Source of the DNA: Leptodontidium sp. MPI-SDFR-AT-0119
Lineage: Eukaryota > Ascomycota > Leotiomycetes > Helotiales > Leptodontidiaceae
NCBI GenBank assembly: GCA_020726505.1
Contig: JAHLEZ010000002.1
Coordinates: 1,488,001-1,552,000, forward strand
Length of the DNA stretch: 64,000 bases
Reading direction: 5' to 3'
Part shown: in pieces, positions 46,829 through 57,805 of the stretch
Layout of the letters: every line of letters starts with the position of its first letter
Position numbering within the stretch: position 1 is the stretch's first letter
The notes under the pieces: generated by a model
What the model was told of the DNA's origin: nothing
The model's input: the letters and a program-made list of their open reading frames with translations, nothing else
The model's database searches: none
Program-made: the position numbers and the translations under genes

Positions 46829-47830
46829 TCAGTTCACACTAATAAACACCACCAGCACAGCAGCATACCTCCATCGCAACCATCAGCCAAAGATGCACAA
46901 CTAACCAACGGCGGAAATGACGAAATCAAAACTTACGCAGCCGTAGCACCATAAACCTCCACCCTCCTCGCATGCGTCAGCAACGCAACACTCGCCGCGA
47001 ACAGCAGCGTAAATACCCCCACAATGCCCAAACGGATACCTATAGGTTTCACGAAATGCAAAGCCAGAATAGCCCCTACCAATAGAGAAGCGGAGCATAG
47101 TACGCTGATGATGCCTACGATGAGGTTTACTCGCTCGACGGGGTAGTAGTACATCGGTCCCCAGGACTTGGGAGTTTTGCGCTCGACTCGGAGCCGGTAC
47201 CCCAGACAGCGGTGCATGAGTGAGGATATCCTATCTGGTTCGGCTTGGGTACCAAGGGAGATCATGTCTGCTTCGTTGTGGAGAGTGCGGAATCCACTTC
47301 CCCATAGTGGTCGTTTCGCTCTGAACCACGATTTGAAGGCTTCGAACGGGATGTCTGCTGGTGATTCAAGTTGAAGTACTTCGTTCCTTCGAAGTAATGC
47401 GCTTTCTGTTCACGTCAGTATCTTTTGTTCTGAGTGTTTGAGAGCTTTGAGTCTAAATACCATATTCTTCCATTACTTTCCTGATTTTATAGATCATTCC
47501 AAGTCTTCTCATCTGTCTCTCATCGCCGTCCTCAGCCCGGCCGCGCATTGACTCCCATGACCGCGCAGCCTCTTCCAGTTCGAACTTTTCATCGTCAATG
47601 TCTCCGCCAGCTATTGCTAATTTGTCCTCTTTACCCAGTGCTTCTAGCTCGATTTCTAGCAGCTGAAGCTCCGTCTGGAGATATAGCAAGTTCCGGGCAC
47701 CAAGCACACCAAACTTTCTGTATATCGACAGGCTGAGGTCGCTGGCTACGTACTGCGAGAAGTCTGCAAAGCCTTGGAGGTACTCGCCTTCGTCGCGGGC
47801 AGCCTCGACATCGATTTGGGCTTCCGCCAT
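46829..47830 (-). CDS. DUF6594 membrane protein
   Basis: Three exons, 47830-47461, 47405-46937 and 46868-46829, give 292 residues. The N-terminal part has GFADFSQYVASDLSLSIYRK then FGVLGARNLLYLQTELQLLE, the hallmark of this fungal family (the LSARNLLYLQxEL pattern). Three C-terminal hydrophobic segments follow: VNLIVGIISVLCSASLLVG, LGIVGVFTLLFAASVALL and YGATAAYAAVLVVFIS. The last of these is completed by the 40-nt exon 3; stopping at the TAA just inside the second intron would truncate it, and the GTAAGT..GGAG intron keeps phase. The family is common in Pezizomycotina; its function is unknown. It is divergent from the small Cys-rich gene at 48459. Confidence 0.82.
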
Positions 47831-48458
47831 GATTTACATTCCAAATACAGCCGAGAGTAAAAGATGTCGCTCTTTGTCTTCAGTTCCAGCGCACTTTCTC
47901 TACTGAAGCCACACCATAACCCGTTGTTGACCATACTCAAGAAACTTGGCGCTTTCGAGTTCACATGCGAGTGAGCATAAGTCCGCCTTACTTTTTGTTT
48001 CCCCCAGCATCCGTTCTGTTCATTCGTCCTTGGCGCTCAGCCTGACCTCACAAAAGCAACCCCACACCTTAGGGCAACCCATTCAGAAAGCCTTGTTGCA
48101 ATGGGAAATCTGCCTTGCCTTGGCCTTTTACAACCCTCAAAATCCCTCTTATCTAGCCCGTGTCAGACTTTGTTTTCGGACCAAAGTGATAAACTTTTAC
48201 CTTATTCACCTGGAGTCGATCTTCGTGTCGAGAGTAGACAACTATCGGAGCATCCACCAGCACGTCTAGACGACTATCGACAAGTTATTGTGAAAGTCGG
48301 GAATAAATCTATTTTTCCCTTGTTCTGCAGTGAAATCGGCCTTCCTGTTCGGCGTGGATCAACAACAATTGTCATTCCGAACCACGTTTACTCCTCATTT
48401 CTTTTTCCTCTTGAATTCTACACCAGCGACCGCAGGCTACCTCATCACGACACCAGAA
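47831..48458. other. Divergent promoter region
   Basis: About 630 bases between the starts of the DUF6594 gene and the small Cys-rich gene. No motif-bearing ORF was seen. Confidence 0.45.
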
Positions 48459-49179
48459 ATGGCCGAGCAGCGATTAAGGCATGCTCCGGAATTTGAGGCT
48501 TTTAGATATGAAGGCGAATATCGAAACTCGGAATCATTCCAGGACGAGGATTCTGAGCCCTCAAACGAGCTTGATCGTGATGTAGTTTAGCACAGTGAGC
48601 TCAATACAGCCTCGCCGCTATATGACGAAGATAGGATCACTTGGGCGAACCCCCCACCGCCTTTGGTTTTTGGTCCATATGGTTCTGGACGACAAGGGCC
48701 AGGGATTAGTCAAGCAGACTATGACAACAGCGCACCCATCTACGATTATGGAGGCACCTACAACAGGAGAACGAGGTCGAGTAGGCCAACAGACTATGGG
48801 GGACGGGACCCCAACAAGAACTCTGGAGGTGAAGGAGGCCCACCGGGGCCGTGGGTTTGTGTGAGTTCCTTCAATCTATTGAAGGCCGAACTCAGCTTAG
48901 ACTATCTAGTGCATGTGTGGTAAAATAGACGACCCAGAACACATTCTCAAATCCTTTGTAAGGATATCTATACAAGCACAGCCTGGCTTGACAAGAAGAA
49001 TCCCACCCATGGAGACGCTACAGACGTATACTATTGGTTGCACTAGGTGCTCACATTGTCGATGCCAGAGCTGCAAGCGTGTCGATAGCAATGACAGCCA
49101 GAGTCCCTCTGAACAGCCTGCTGCTGCTGGGGACAGTTCGAGCTGGACATCGTGGTTCAAATCAAAGACCAGAGCTTGA
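48459..49179 (+). pseudogene. Small Cys-rich protein gene with an in-frame stop
   Basis: One frame runs from ATG 48459 (MAEQRLRHAPEFEAF) to a GTGAGT splice donor after TGT 48860, broken only by TAG at 48588-48590. Exon 2 (48910-49179) joins in phase as PWVC then CMCGKIDDPEHI and continues to CTRCSHCRCQSC. This is the WxCCxCG then C-x2-C-H-x-C-x2-C layout seen in many small fungal proteins of unknown function. With the stop ignored the product would be 223 residues. No intron of plausible size removes the TAG: the only GT..AG option nearby is about 28 nt. There is no in-frame ATG between the stop and the Gly/Tyr-rich middle. It could be a decaying gene, a readthrough gene or a sequencing error. 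Confidence 0.5.
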
Positions 49180-49366
49180 ATTACTCGACTGCGGCGAAGC
49201 TATTTTACACGACTTGTCATACTTTTGCTCCCTCGCTGGCGTTGTACCTTTCACCTTGGCTTGGGCTGGAAATTAGCTAGATCATCCAGAACAATTCGGT
49301 AACTTCGCATGCAATGCCGATACTTTTATACGAAACGCTACCTAAAATCTGACTTACTGGAGGACG

Positions 49367-50594
49367 TCAAGGATTGGGCACAAGATAAGGTCTCCTCCCT
49401 TCCGTGCAAATCAAAACAACCACACTCTCCCCACCCAGACCCAAAGACTTTCTTGCCCTCTCACCGCCAGCCACCAACCTCAATCCAGCCAGAGAGGCAG
49501 CACCACACGGCCCGGCTCCAACACTGTACCTCTCCAGCTCTAGAATCGCATCATGAACTTCCACATCTCCTACTGTAACACTGGCATCAACGCCTTCCTT
49601 AAGAATTGGCCAGGCGGCAGTAGAGATAGTGCCGCATTCCAAACCAGTCATGATTGTGGAGCTGGTGGTGATCGTGAGAGAGGTACCGGCTTTTAGACTT
49701 TGGTGGAGACTGGCTGCTGAATGGGGCTCGACCGTGAGGACAGCTGTTTGGGTTGAATTTAAATTGCTATTCGGTATGGCAGAATTGGGTGTTTTGTAAT
49801 GCGTGACAATAGCTTGGGCAAGAGAGCCAACGCCCACTGGTGCTACAACAATGCTTGGGACCTGTCCTCCAAGTTGTGAATCGATTTCATACAACATGCT
49901 ACTGTATCCCTGGACCGTCCACTATCCACAACAAAGTATTAGCTAAACCACTCAAATTCATGCTAATGCCACGAAAACTCAAAACATAACAAACCTTCGG
50001 CACATCCTCATACCCCTCAAAAGCCGTCCCCTCAATCAACATCCCCCCCTCAGTCTCCTCTCCCCACTGGTGAGCAACTCTCACACTATCATCATAACAC
50101 CCCTCCACAACCACAACATCCGCACCCTCTCCCTCAATACTCCTCACAATACTCTCATCCAGGCCCTTCGGAACAAAAATCTTCACTTCTTCCACACCTA
50201 GTAACTTCCCCATCCTCGCTACAGCCCGTCCGTGATTCCCGTCCGTCGCAGCACAGAGTTTGATTCCATGCTTTTCTACAGCTTTCCTCAGCTCATCGAG
50301 AGTAGATGAGGGATCGAGACTTGCACGCTGGATGATAGCTTGACGGATCGCCCAGGAGACGCCGAGGAGTTTGAAGGATGGGAGACCTAAGCGAGATGTC
50401 TCTGCTTTGACGTACACGTATTTGAGGCCTAGTTCTGTTGCTAGAGCTGGGAGGGGAATGAGTGGAGTTGGTGCGAAGTTTGGAAGACTGATATAGAAGG
50501 CTTGGATTTCTGAGGCATTCGACGGAGGAGGGTTGGAGTGCCATGTTCGGGCGGAGGGATTGGTGTAGATTAAGTGAGAGGGGGAGATAGTCAT
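49367..50594 (-). CDS. PLP-dependent diaminopropionate ammonia-lyase-like enzyme
   Basis: Two exons, 50594-49995 and 49921-49367, joined in phase across a 73-bp intron, giving 384 residues. The pattern is fold-type II PLP: TPLIPLPALATELG, YVKAETSRLGLPSFKLLG with the Schiff-base lysine, CAATDGNHGRAVARMGKLLG, VVVVEGCYDDSV, then PVGVGSLAQAIVTHY as the phosphate-binding loop and GPCGAASLAG near the C-terminus. The LPxFAPTPL opening and the SRLGLPSFK segment are closer to diaminopropionate ammonia-lyase than to threonine dehydratase or cysteine synthase. That enzyme splits 2,3-diaminopropionate to pyruvate and ammonia. Whether this fungal protein uses the same substrate is inference. No related pathway gene sits beside it. 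Confidence 0.82.
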
Positions 50595-51298
50595 TGTAAC
50601 GAGAAAGACATGTACTTCGAGGGAGAGTTGAGCTGTAAATTGAAGAAAATGTTGATGGGGAAAGGATGAAAGAGGTTCAAATAGACTTCTGGGGGAAGTG
50701 ATGAGATAGTGGATCTACCATCGTACGGATGGTTCATTGGTGTGGGATGAGGCCCCATGACTAAATTCGAGTGGGAGGCTCACTGCAAGTCAGATCAGCT
50801 GTGTTGGTTGGCGTGGGGGTCAGTCATACCAGTTTAAATTCATGTGAAGGAAGGATTATACTTCAAATCTAGCACCAGCTAAGGTAACTTGAAAATTGTT
50901 TCCAGTGATCGGTTCACTAGAGTAAATAGGTTAGTTGACGATGGCGGCCCAAGAGCAAGGGAATGAGCTCATCCGCTCATGTTGAAGACAACTAATTAAT
51001 TCCCTGCCACCTCAAGTGCTGCTATTCTTTAAATATTCAACATCTGCCATTGTCCCTATGCTACAAATTTGAGATAGAATAAAATATATGAGAGAAAACG
51101 TGCAGGGGAACCGCGTCTGAATCCGGTTCCTCGCTTGGATTGTTTACTTGTCTACTACCAAGCCGAGCCAACTATTTTCGCACATCCAATTTGACCCTTG
51201 CCATTTGAACAAGGCTTGTCCTTTGTTGTCAATGCAGAATTTTGTAGCTTTAATCGAATGAGAAAGCTCTGATCCGAGCATTACTATCTTCGACGACT
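50595..51298. other. Intergenic region
   Basis: About 700 bases lie between the start of the PLP-enzyme gene and the stop of the ankyrin/CorA-like gene, both on the minus strand. The part near the PLP enzyme should be its promoter. No ORF with a motif was seen. Confidence 0.5.
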
Positions 51299-54200
51299 TC
51301 AACGGCGACTCGAGCGCCTTTCTCTGACAACTTCACTGCGACGATATCCTCTGTCACTGCTTACACTCGACCTCCTTCTTCCTGATCCTCTGCGACTCAT
51401 CGTACTGCCACTTCCGTAAGTCAAAGCGCTCGGAGGTCTTCTCTGCTGTGGTTCGCGTGTGAACAGTCCAAGCAAGAATTTCGGTATCGCGGCAAACCAA
51501 GCTGCAATCCTTCGCCAGAGCCCTGGTTCTGCTGTTGGGACCACGCGCACTTCTCTTGTGTCTACGCTCCCTCTGCTTCCAGAGTAATAAGAGAGACTAC
51601 TCGTTCGCGATCTACTCCTGCGTGGCTTGTTGCAGAACAAGCTAAGGCATAGTGCGAACATGCCTAAGATTCCTCCAACGTTTTGCCACAACCCTGGCTG
51701 TCGTTCACGGCTACTAACGTAGATCTCGCGAGTTCGTCGTCTCACTGGCGCCGGAGGTTTCTGGAACCAAGCCCATGGCGGCCACTTCTTCCGCTTTGGT
51801 GGTGGAGGACGAGATCCAAACCAATGCCGTTCTTCAACGACCTCTATTCCGGATGGTCCAAAGACGGCAGCCCACCCTCTGGCGAAAATGTTCTTCGGTG
51901 GACTTGGACGGCTGTACGATGCTCGTCGGGATCTTCGGCGTCGAATCGGCGAATGCTCTTCAATAACAACGACCTCGTCGTCGCTGTCTGGTTGGTACCA
52001 GGCACGTCGCAGAGGAAGAGGAGGATGTGCTCCTCGCGGATGCCGTGTGTAAGGTCTTTCCTCGACAACAATTATTTCAGGGGGTCTCGAGCGACGCCTC
52101 CTCCCTTCTTCAACGATGACACTCCTGCCTCGTCGTCCTTTGCTCCTAGCATTCGGGCGTAACCCGACCAACCGAAGAAAAACACCCATTGAAATCATGG
52201 CAACTGCGCTGCTCAACGAATTGGTGTCTCTTGAGAAAAGTCCGCGATCTCTGTTGTGGAATGAATGTCTTTCCTCTGTAACAACGGATCCACCGTGACG
52301 GCTGTATCTCTCTTCCACGATGACGGAACGTCTTGGGTCCGGCTTTTTTCTCTTACTGCCAACGGCGCAAACAAAGACAACGATGAATGGAAGCGCAGAA
52401 ATCACTAGCAGATACCCTCCAATGGTTCTGAGATATCCTGCAATTTTCTTGAGGGTGTGCCAGGTAGACTTGAGTATTACCTTTGCAACAGTGACAGGGT
52501 TGAGTCGGAATGCCAGGAAGAGGGATACTGCAACCACAACCGCTGTGATGGGAACTGTTCCGGTTGTCAGTCAAATGGCGAATCTGTTTGAAGAAGCAGT
52601 CAACTTTACAAGTGATTTCCGAGACATATCCTAAGCCCAGTTGGCCCTCACCATTTCTCACATAGTCGGAAATGTCTAGCTGAAAGAAGGTCGTCAAAAA
52701 GCTCAGAGGAAGCTGTTTGTGTTGAATGTTAGTGAGTACTTTACGACTGCAGGAAGCTAGATCGACAGATACATACAAAGAATACTGTGATGACTGTAAA
52801 AAGCATCAACGTTTGACCTTGTCTCGCAGTTTCCTGAGCCTGCTGTCGTTGAGATCGAGCTTCCGAAACGTTTGCTACGAAAGAGTCAGTTGCGGGGCTA
52901 CCAGAGAAATAAGGTATATCGTTTTCACCTTGCTTTTGCTTCAAATCTAGTAGATCGTTCAACTATTACCGTCAGCAGATCTCTCGGGGAGAAAGTTGTT
53001 CGGCTCACCGAAGAATACGTCTTCTCGGCCTGTTTGTCAAGTCCTTTCACAGTTTCTATGTGTCTGCGTACACTTTCGACGAGTCTGTGATAACTCGGAG
53101 GTGTCTGTTGAGGGCCTATTGGAACGCCGTTCAATCCACAACTATTGCCCTGTAGCTCTCCTTAATCGTTCCTATGATGGTATCCATATCGACCAACACT
53201 CGTTCCTGGTCAGCAAGAACAGTGGAGATGATGTGCAGCTCGTCCCGAATATCCTTGATCTCTTTGATCAATTTTGTCTCCTTCGAAATGTTGAATAATT
53301 TGTCAAGATCCTCAGGACGGTGATCTCCTGTAGCAAGACTTTCAGATAGTTCTGTGAACTCGTCGAACATTTTGGATTCCTCATGGGTCTAGAAATTTTA
53401 GAATATTCAATATGCAGAATTGAATGATTGACTTACGACGTTTCCAATGGATATCTCAAAGAACTCCGAGAATCGCAGCTTCTCATTTGCAATATCTGGA
53501 TGTTCGAACATTGTTCCGATACATTTGCTAGCAATTAGCTCCGCTAGATCGAAGGCATTTTCAAGCGGTCGCCGGTCAGTCCTAGCCACATGGCGTATAA
53601 TGCTCTCAACGATGTCGGAGGCATTGTTCGGATCAGGATCATGGTCTCCTGGTTTCCCCGCCTTGTCCCATCGTTGTGGAAAGCTTGTGACCACCGTATC
53701 TTACCATAACATTAGTACTCGATCAGTCAATAAAGTATTAGCAGGAAGATATACCATTGTCTAAAATCCAAAGCCAAAGTTGGTCTACCATGAGTACCAG
53801 CTTGTCGTCACCGGGCCATGTTTTTTCGAAATACCTCGTAACGACCTGATCCTTGTCACGAGCCTCGGTCGTTGGAAGCGTGTAATAATAATATTCTGCG
53901 TGACAATTCAAATTAGCTTTGATTCGACGCTGTCTCGAGAGTCGCTATCTTATGAAATCCTGGTAGAGAGAGGAGGGGGGTCCTATTCCTAACTCACGGT
54001 CCAGTGTTCGTCTGAAGTGCATTGGGGCCGTCTCATGGAACATATAGCTCAGAACCAATTTATCATCCGCCGACCGATCTGTCATTGCAATATCCACGAT
54101 CTTTTCCATCCTCTTCTTGCTTTTTCTTTCGTCTTCCGGCTTTGCGTTGATACCTCTTGATCTTCGCACGTTTCGTGTGTCCACATTCCTCCGAGCTGCT

Positions 54201-56910
54201 GGTCTAGTTATTGGATCTGTACGAGCATGAGAGTCGGGCTTTTCGTTCTCGTCTCGACTCAGCCTGCTATTCCTTGTTCTTCGATCACTCGACACAGGGG
54301 AAGTTGATGACTCGGAGTCGCTGACGTAGCTGTTAGAGAAATAGCTTGTTTCGGAATCCGATTCTTCTTCGTCATCACAATCTGGACCTCGCGCCCGCTC
54401 TAAGTCTTTCAGAGCTTGGCTGAGCCCCTGCAACTTTTCTGTCGCCGTTGGCGAAAAGTCACCAATGTAGCTCTTCATTGCTTCAATGATTACATCTGTC
54501 ATCTTCTCCCGTCCACTCGTAGTCTCCCACTAAGTGATTGAAGGGTCAGTACGAAATGGGATGCCTTGGATGCGAGCAGGAGGGCATAAAATCGTGGCCT
54601 ACATGGAAGTATGGGAGAACCATCATGATATTGTCTTTATCTGTATCGCTTATGGGAATCTGTTGACAAATAGGCCTGATAAATCTTCGATGTGCGACGG
54701 ATGTGGAAGACACTTGGTACTGATGTCTTGACCACACTTCCTCGCCGAAGAGATGTTTACACTTTTTCTGAAAGTAGGCAGATTTTTCTGAGGGTTTGCA
54801 CTCTTTGTACATCCGCGCGATAAGATTCTAGTAGACTAAATCAATTGGTGGCACTCAAATTAAAGCTACACACGTACTTACATTCACCCAAACAGGATTG
54901 TTACCGGGGATATGTAACCATCTGAAATTCTGACTGTCTCTATCCAAACTAGCTGCTGCTTCGAGCCCAGTCTTGATAGCTCCAGGACTGTGGTCGTAAA
55001 GTATGCTCTGCACAGGGGGTCGAGCCACTGTTGAGTTTTCGTGATCGTCGAAGAAGAAGGATATAATGGTTGACTTGAATCCAAAGCCCATGTCTACATT
55101 GCTATCAACGGGCATCAATGGAGATGAGTCTGGCTCGGATGGCGCTTCTGGCACATGGGTGCCTAGCGAAGGACCTTGACTGAGGAGCTGGGCTCCCTTT
55201 TCTAGGAGCAGAGCAACTACCTTTGTGCTACCAGCTAGATTGGCAACCTCAATTGGAGTCATGTTTGATGCTCCTTTTTTGCTGATATTTGCTCCTTTCT
55301 CAATGAGCAATCTCGCAACTTGTGAGCTATCGTATAATGCCGCTTCGAATAGGGCGGACTGAAGGAGTTCTTGGTGTTCAAAGCCTATTTCTGCCCATTT
55401 CTCAAGAATCAAAAGTGTCACTTTGACTTTGTCGTATTTCGCAGATTCTAGCAGAGCTGTCCGGCCAAGCGGAAGATCATTGTTGACAACACGGCTATCG
55501 ATGCCGGAGTCTAACAATACCTTTGCGGTCTTATCATGTCCAAATTTCGCTGGGCCGAACAAGGCAGAATTACCATCGATGTTGAGCGAATTGATCTCGA
55601 TTCGACACTTGACCAACACCTGGACAACTCGAGTATTTCCCAACGAAGCTGCAAGAGACAACGGTGTCTCTCCATTGTTGTCACGAACTGAAGGATCCGC
55701 GTGGTTGTTAATGAGAAGTTTGACGATAGCCTCACTATCGTCCGAAGATGGCCGATCACAAGCTTGCATTAACGGTGTCCTATCATTGCCGGACCTCTCA
55801 TCAACGGGTGTTTCTGCGATACATAAAAGTGTCTCTACAGCTGCAAGACCCTTTTTGGCAGCCAGATGTAGAGGCGTTACACCCTTGTTGTCTTTCATTT
55901 GCACACTAGCTCCACGATCCAGAAGATTTTGGATCACTGTCTCGTTTCCATTTCTACCAGCAAGGTGCAGGGCCGTATTTCCTGATCCTGAGTATCAGCA
56001 CACGACTTGTTGACATGGCGAAGCTCTTAGGTATAGAGTTCATTCTGACGCGTATGTCACTTTCACATGGAATATGCTCACCTTGCTCGTCTTTCTGATC
56101 TACACCAATTTTGGTGCGTTGGAGAAGCAGCCGGACAATTTCATCCCGTCCGTTTAATGAAGCAAGGTGCAATGCTGTTCGTTTCGAATTATCTGTCACA
56201 TCCCACTTGGCCCGGCTCTCCAGCAGCATTTGAACTATGGTGGCGCTGCTACCTTCCGCTGCACAAAGAAGTGGGGTCCTTTGCCGTTCCTCTTCTACAA
56301 ACTCGGTTCCTGTCTTCTGCTCAAGAAGGGCAGCGGCAACAACGTCGTGGCCAAAGCGTGCGGCCTTGAGGAGTGTTTCTTCATTGCTGTCGTGGAACCT
56401 GCCGACAGCCTTCTTCTCCACGAATCTTGCACGGGAGCTTCCAATATCGTAATGCCAGGTGCCTACCTTGCCATCGATTGTAAGCCATTTTCTGGGCTGG
56501 CTTGCCGAAGGGCCAGTCAGACTTGGATTGGCAAGAGAAGCTACGGCTGGGGTAGGTCCTATAATATCCGGCACCAGGTGATCTTGCGGAGAAACATCTG
56601 GCAGAGGCTGATCTGGTGCACCGTCATCGAAACCTCGCGAAACATCTTCCTGTGAGACTACTGCTGGAGTGAGGACTATAATATCTGGCACTAGGTTGTC
56701 TTGTGGAACAACATCTGGACTAGATTTTTCCAGCCCGATATCGCGGGATTCCTGGCGGAAAACATCTTCAGGTGAACCCTCATGACTTAGACCCTCGGGA
56801 GCAAGTTCCTCGGGCTCTGGAGCCAACGCTTTTGCTGCAATGTGCTCTGGTGCAGATGTATCCGAGGCCCCAGCAGCTTCTGGCTGAGCATTGTCCTCCG
56901 CTGCTACCAT
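51299..56910 (-). CDS. Large ankyrin-repeat protein with CorA-like membrane domain
   Basis: Twelve exons, in order: 56910-56082, 55981-54882, 54827-54603, 54529-53998, 53895-53755, 53699-53437, 53388-53194, 53149-53009, 52962-52929, 52874-52777, 52712-52652 and 52554-51299, giving about 1624 residues. A Pro/Glu-rich N-tail leads into ankyrin repeats at about 178-540 (TPLLCAAEGSS, TALHLASLNG, TPLHLAAKKG). A fungal CorA-like module follows: VLPYFHWETTSG, RRTLDQYYYYTL, LNDLLDLKQKQA, then ETARQGQTLMLFTVITVFFL and PLSFLTTFF, and a second helix VPITAVVVAVSLFLAF. No GMN ion-selectivity motif is seen, so magnesium transport is not implied. The last 350 residues are basic, with repeated VVEER-like motifs. 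The 44-nt intron at 53193-53150 is the least certain join. Confidence 0.8.
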
Positions 56911-57805
56911 GGTAGACGCGTTGAGATTTGGCAACAGCAGATAGCAAGCAAATACTCAGAATCGAAGCCCGAAGCTGAGGCTACAAAGAGTGGTAGTCAG
57001 TAACTTTGTCGTCGCGACGAATTTAAAGATAGGATATACACACAGCACGGTGCCGGAGACAAAATGCCTTGATCGCCAATTCGAAACCCTTGAGCCAACA
57101 CACTGTACACATATATCGCGGTGAGGACCCGCAAGCAATCCTGGAGGCTGAGGATTCGGCCTCCATTCGGCTCGAGATGCATGATGCTGCAGGTGCGACT
57201 TGAGGAGCTGAAAGTGCAGGTCGACCCCGGAAAATTGGTTGGACATCGACGAAACCAACAATGGCTTTGTGGGCTGATTGGCAGAGGCGTCAAATGCTTG
57301 TATTATATTGCTTTTCGCAACCCCCGTTGTCGCTCTGTGTCTCACATTACCTGCTCCGATTCGTTGAGTATCCGCTCTCAAGTTGACAGTCAATTGATAC
57401 GAGGCCGCGCCCTCAATGCTTCCCTTCGAGTGAAGTAGATTGTGCAGACTGATGTTGTTGGCGACGACGACGTCGATGGGGAAGGACATCGAGAATGAAG
57501 TTGATGGAGAGACGAAAGCCTAACCTCACTAAGTCCAGCTACATAGAGTTTCGAACGAAAAATGCGATGCGCAACAAAAGCAAGATGCCTCTCCACGTGA
57601 TCACAACACCCACGTGACTACCTAAGTAGACTCTTCTTCAAAGGTGTCTCATTTGCAGGATAGTTTCATAATAGATTTATAAAGTGAAGGGATTGAAAAT
57701 ATGACGTATAGCTGCGGCTTTAAGATGGTAGATTGTCTAATTGGTACAGCCATGTTGTCGTCATGGTGAAGTTGTTTTGTTGATCCCATCAACTACCATC
57801 GATTC
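56911..57805. other. Upstream region of the ankyrin/CorA-like gene with a dispersed repeat
   Basis: The 895-bp gap runs from the ankyrin start to the SET gene stop. A 177-codon frame (57489-56956, minus) starts with ATG but has no motif and ends before the real gene; I treat it as non-coding. A dispersed repeat copy lies at 57549-57619. Confidence 0.5.
57549..57619 (+). repeat. Dispersed repeat copy with two CACGTG sites
   Basis: Reads TTTCGAACGAAAAATGCGAT then GCGCAACAAAA, followed by TCCACGTGATCACAACACCC and ACGTGACT. It matches the 60.54-kb copy in order, spacing and orientation. It lies about 640 bases upstream of the ankyrin/CorA-like start. Confidence 0.65.

Noticed and set aside
56956..57489. 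177-codon frame upstream of the ankyrin gene
   Set aside because: It starts with ATG but has no motif, overlaps the repeat-rich leader region and is shadowed by other frames.
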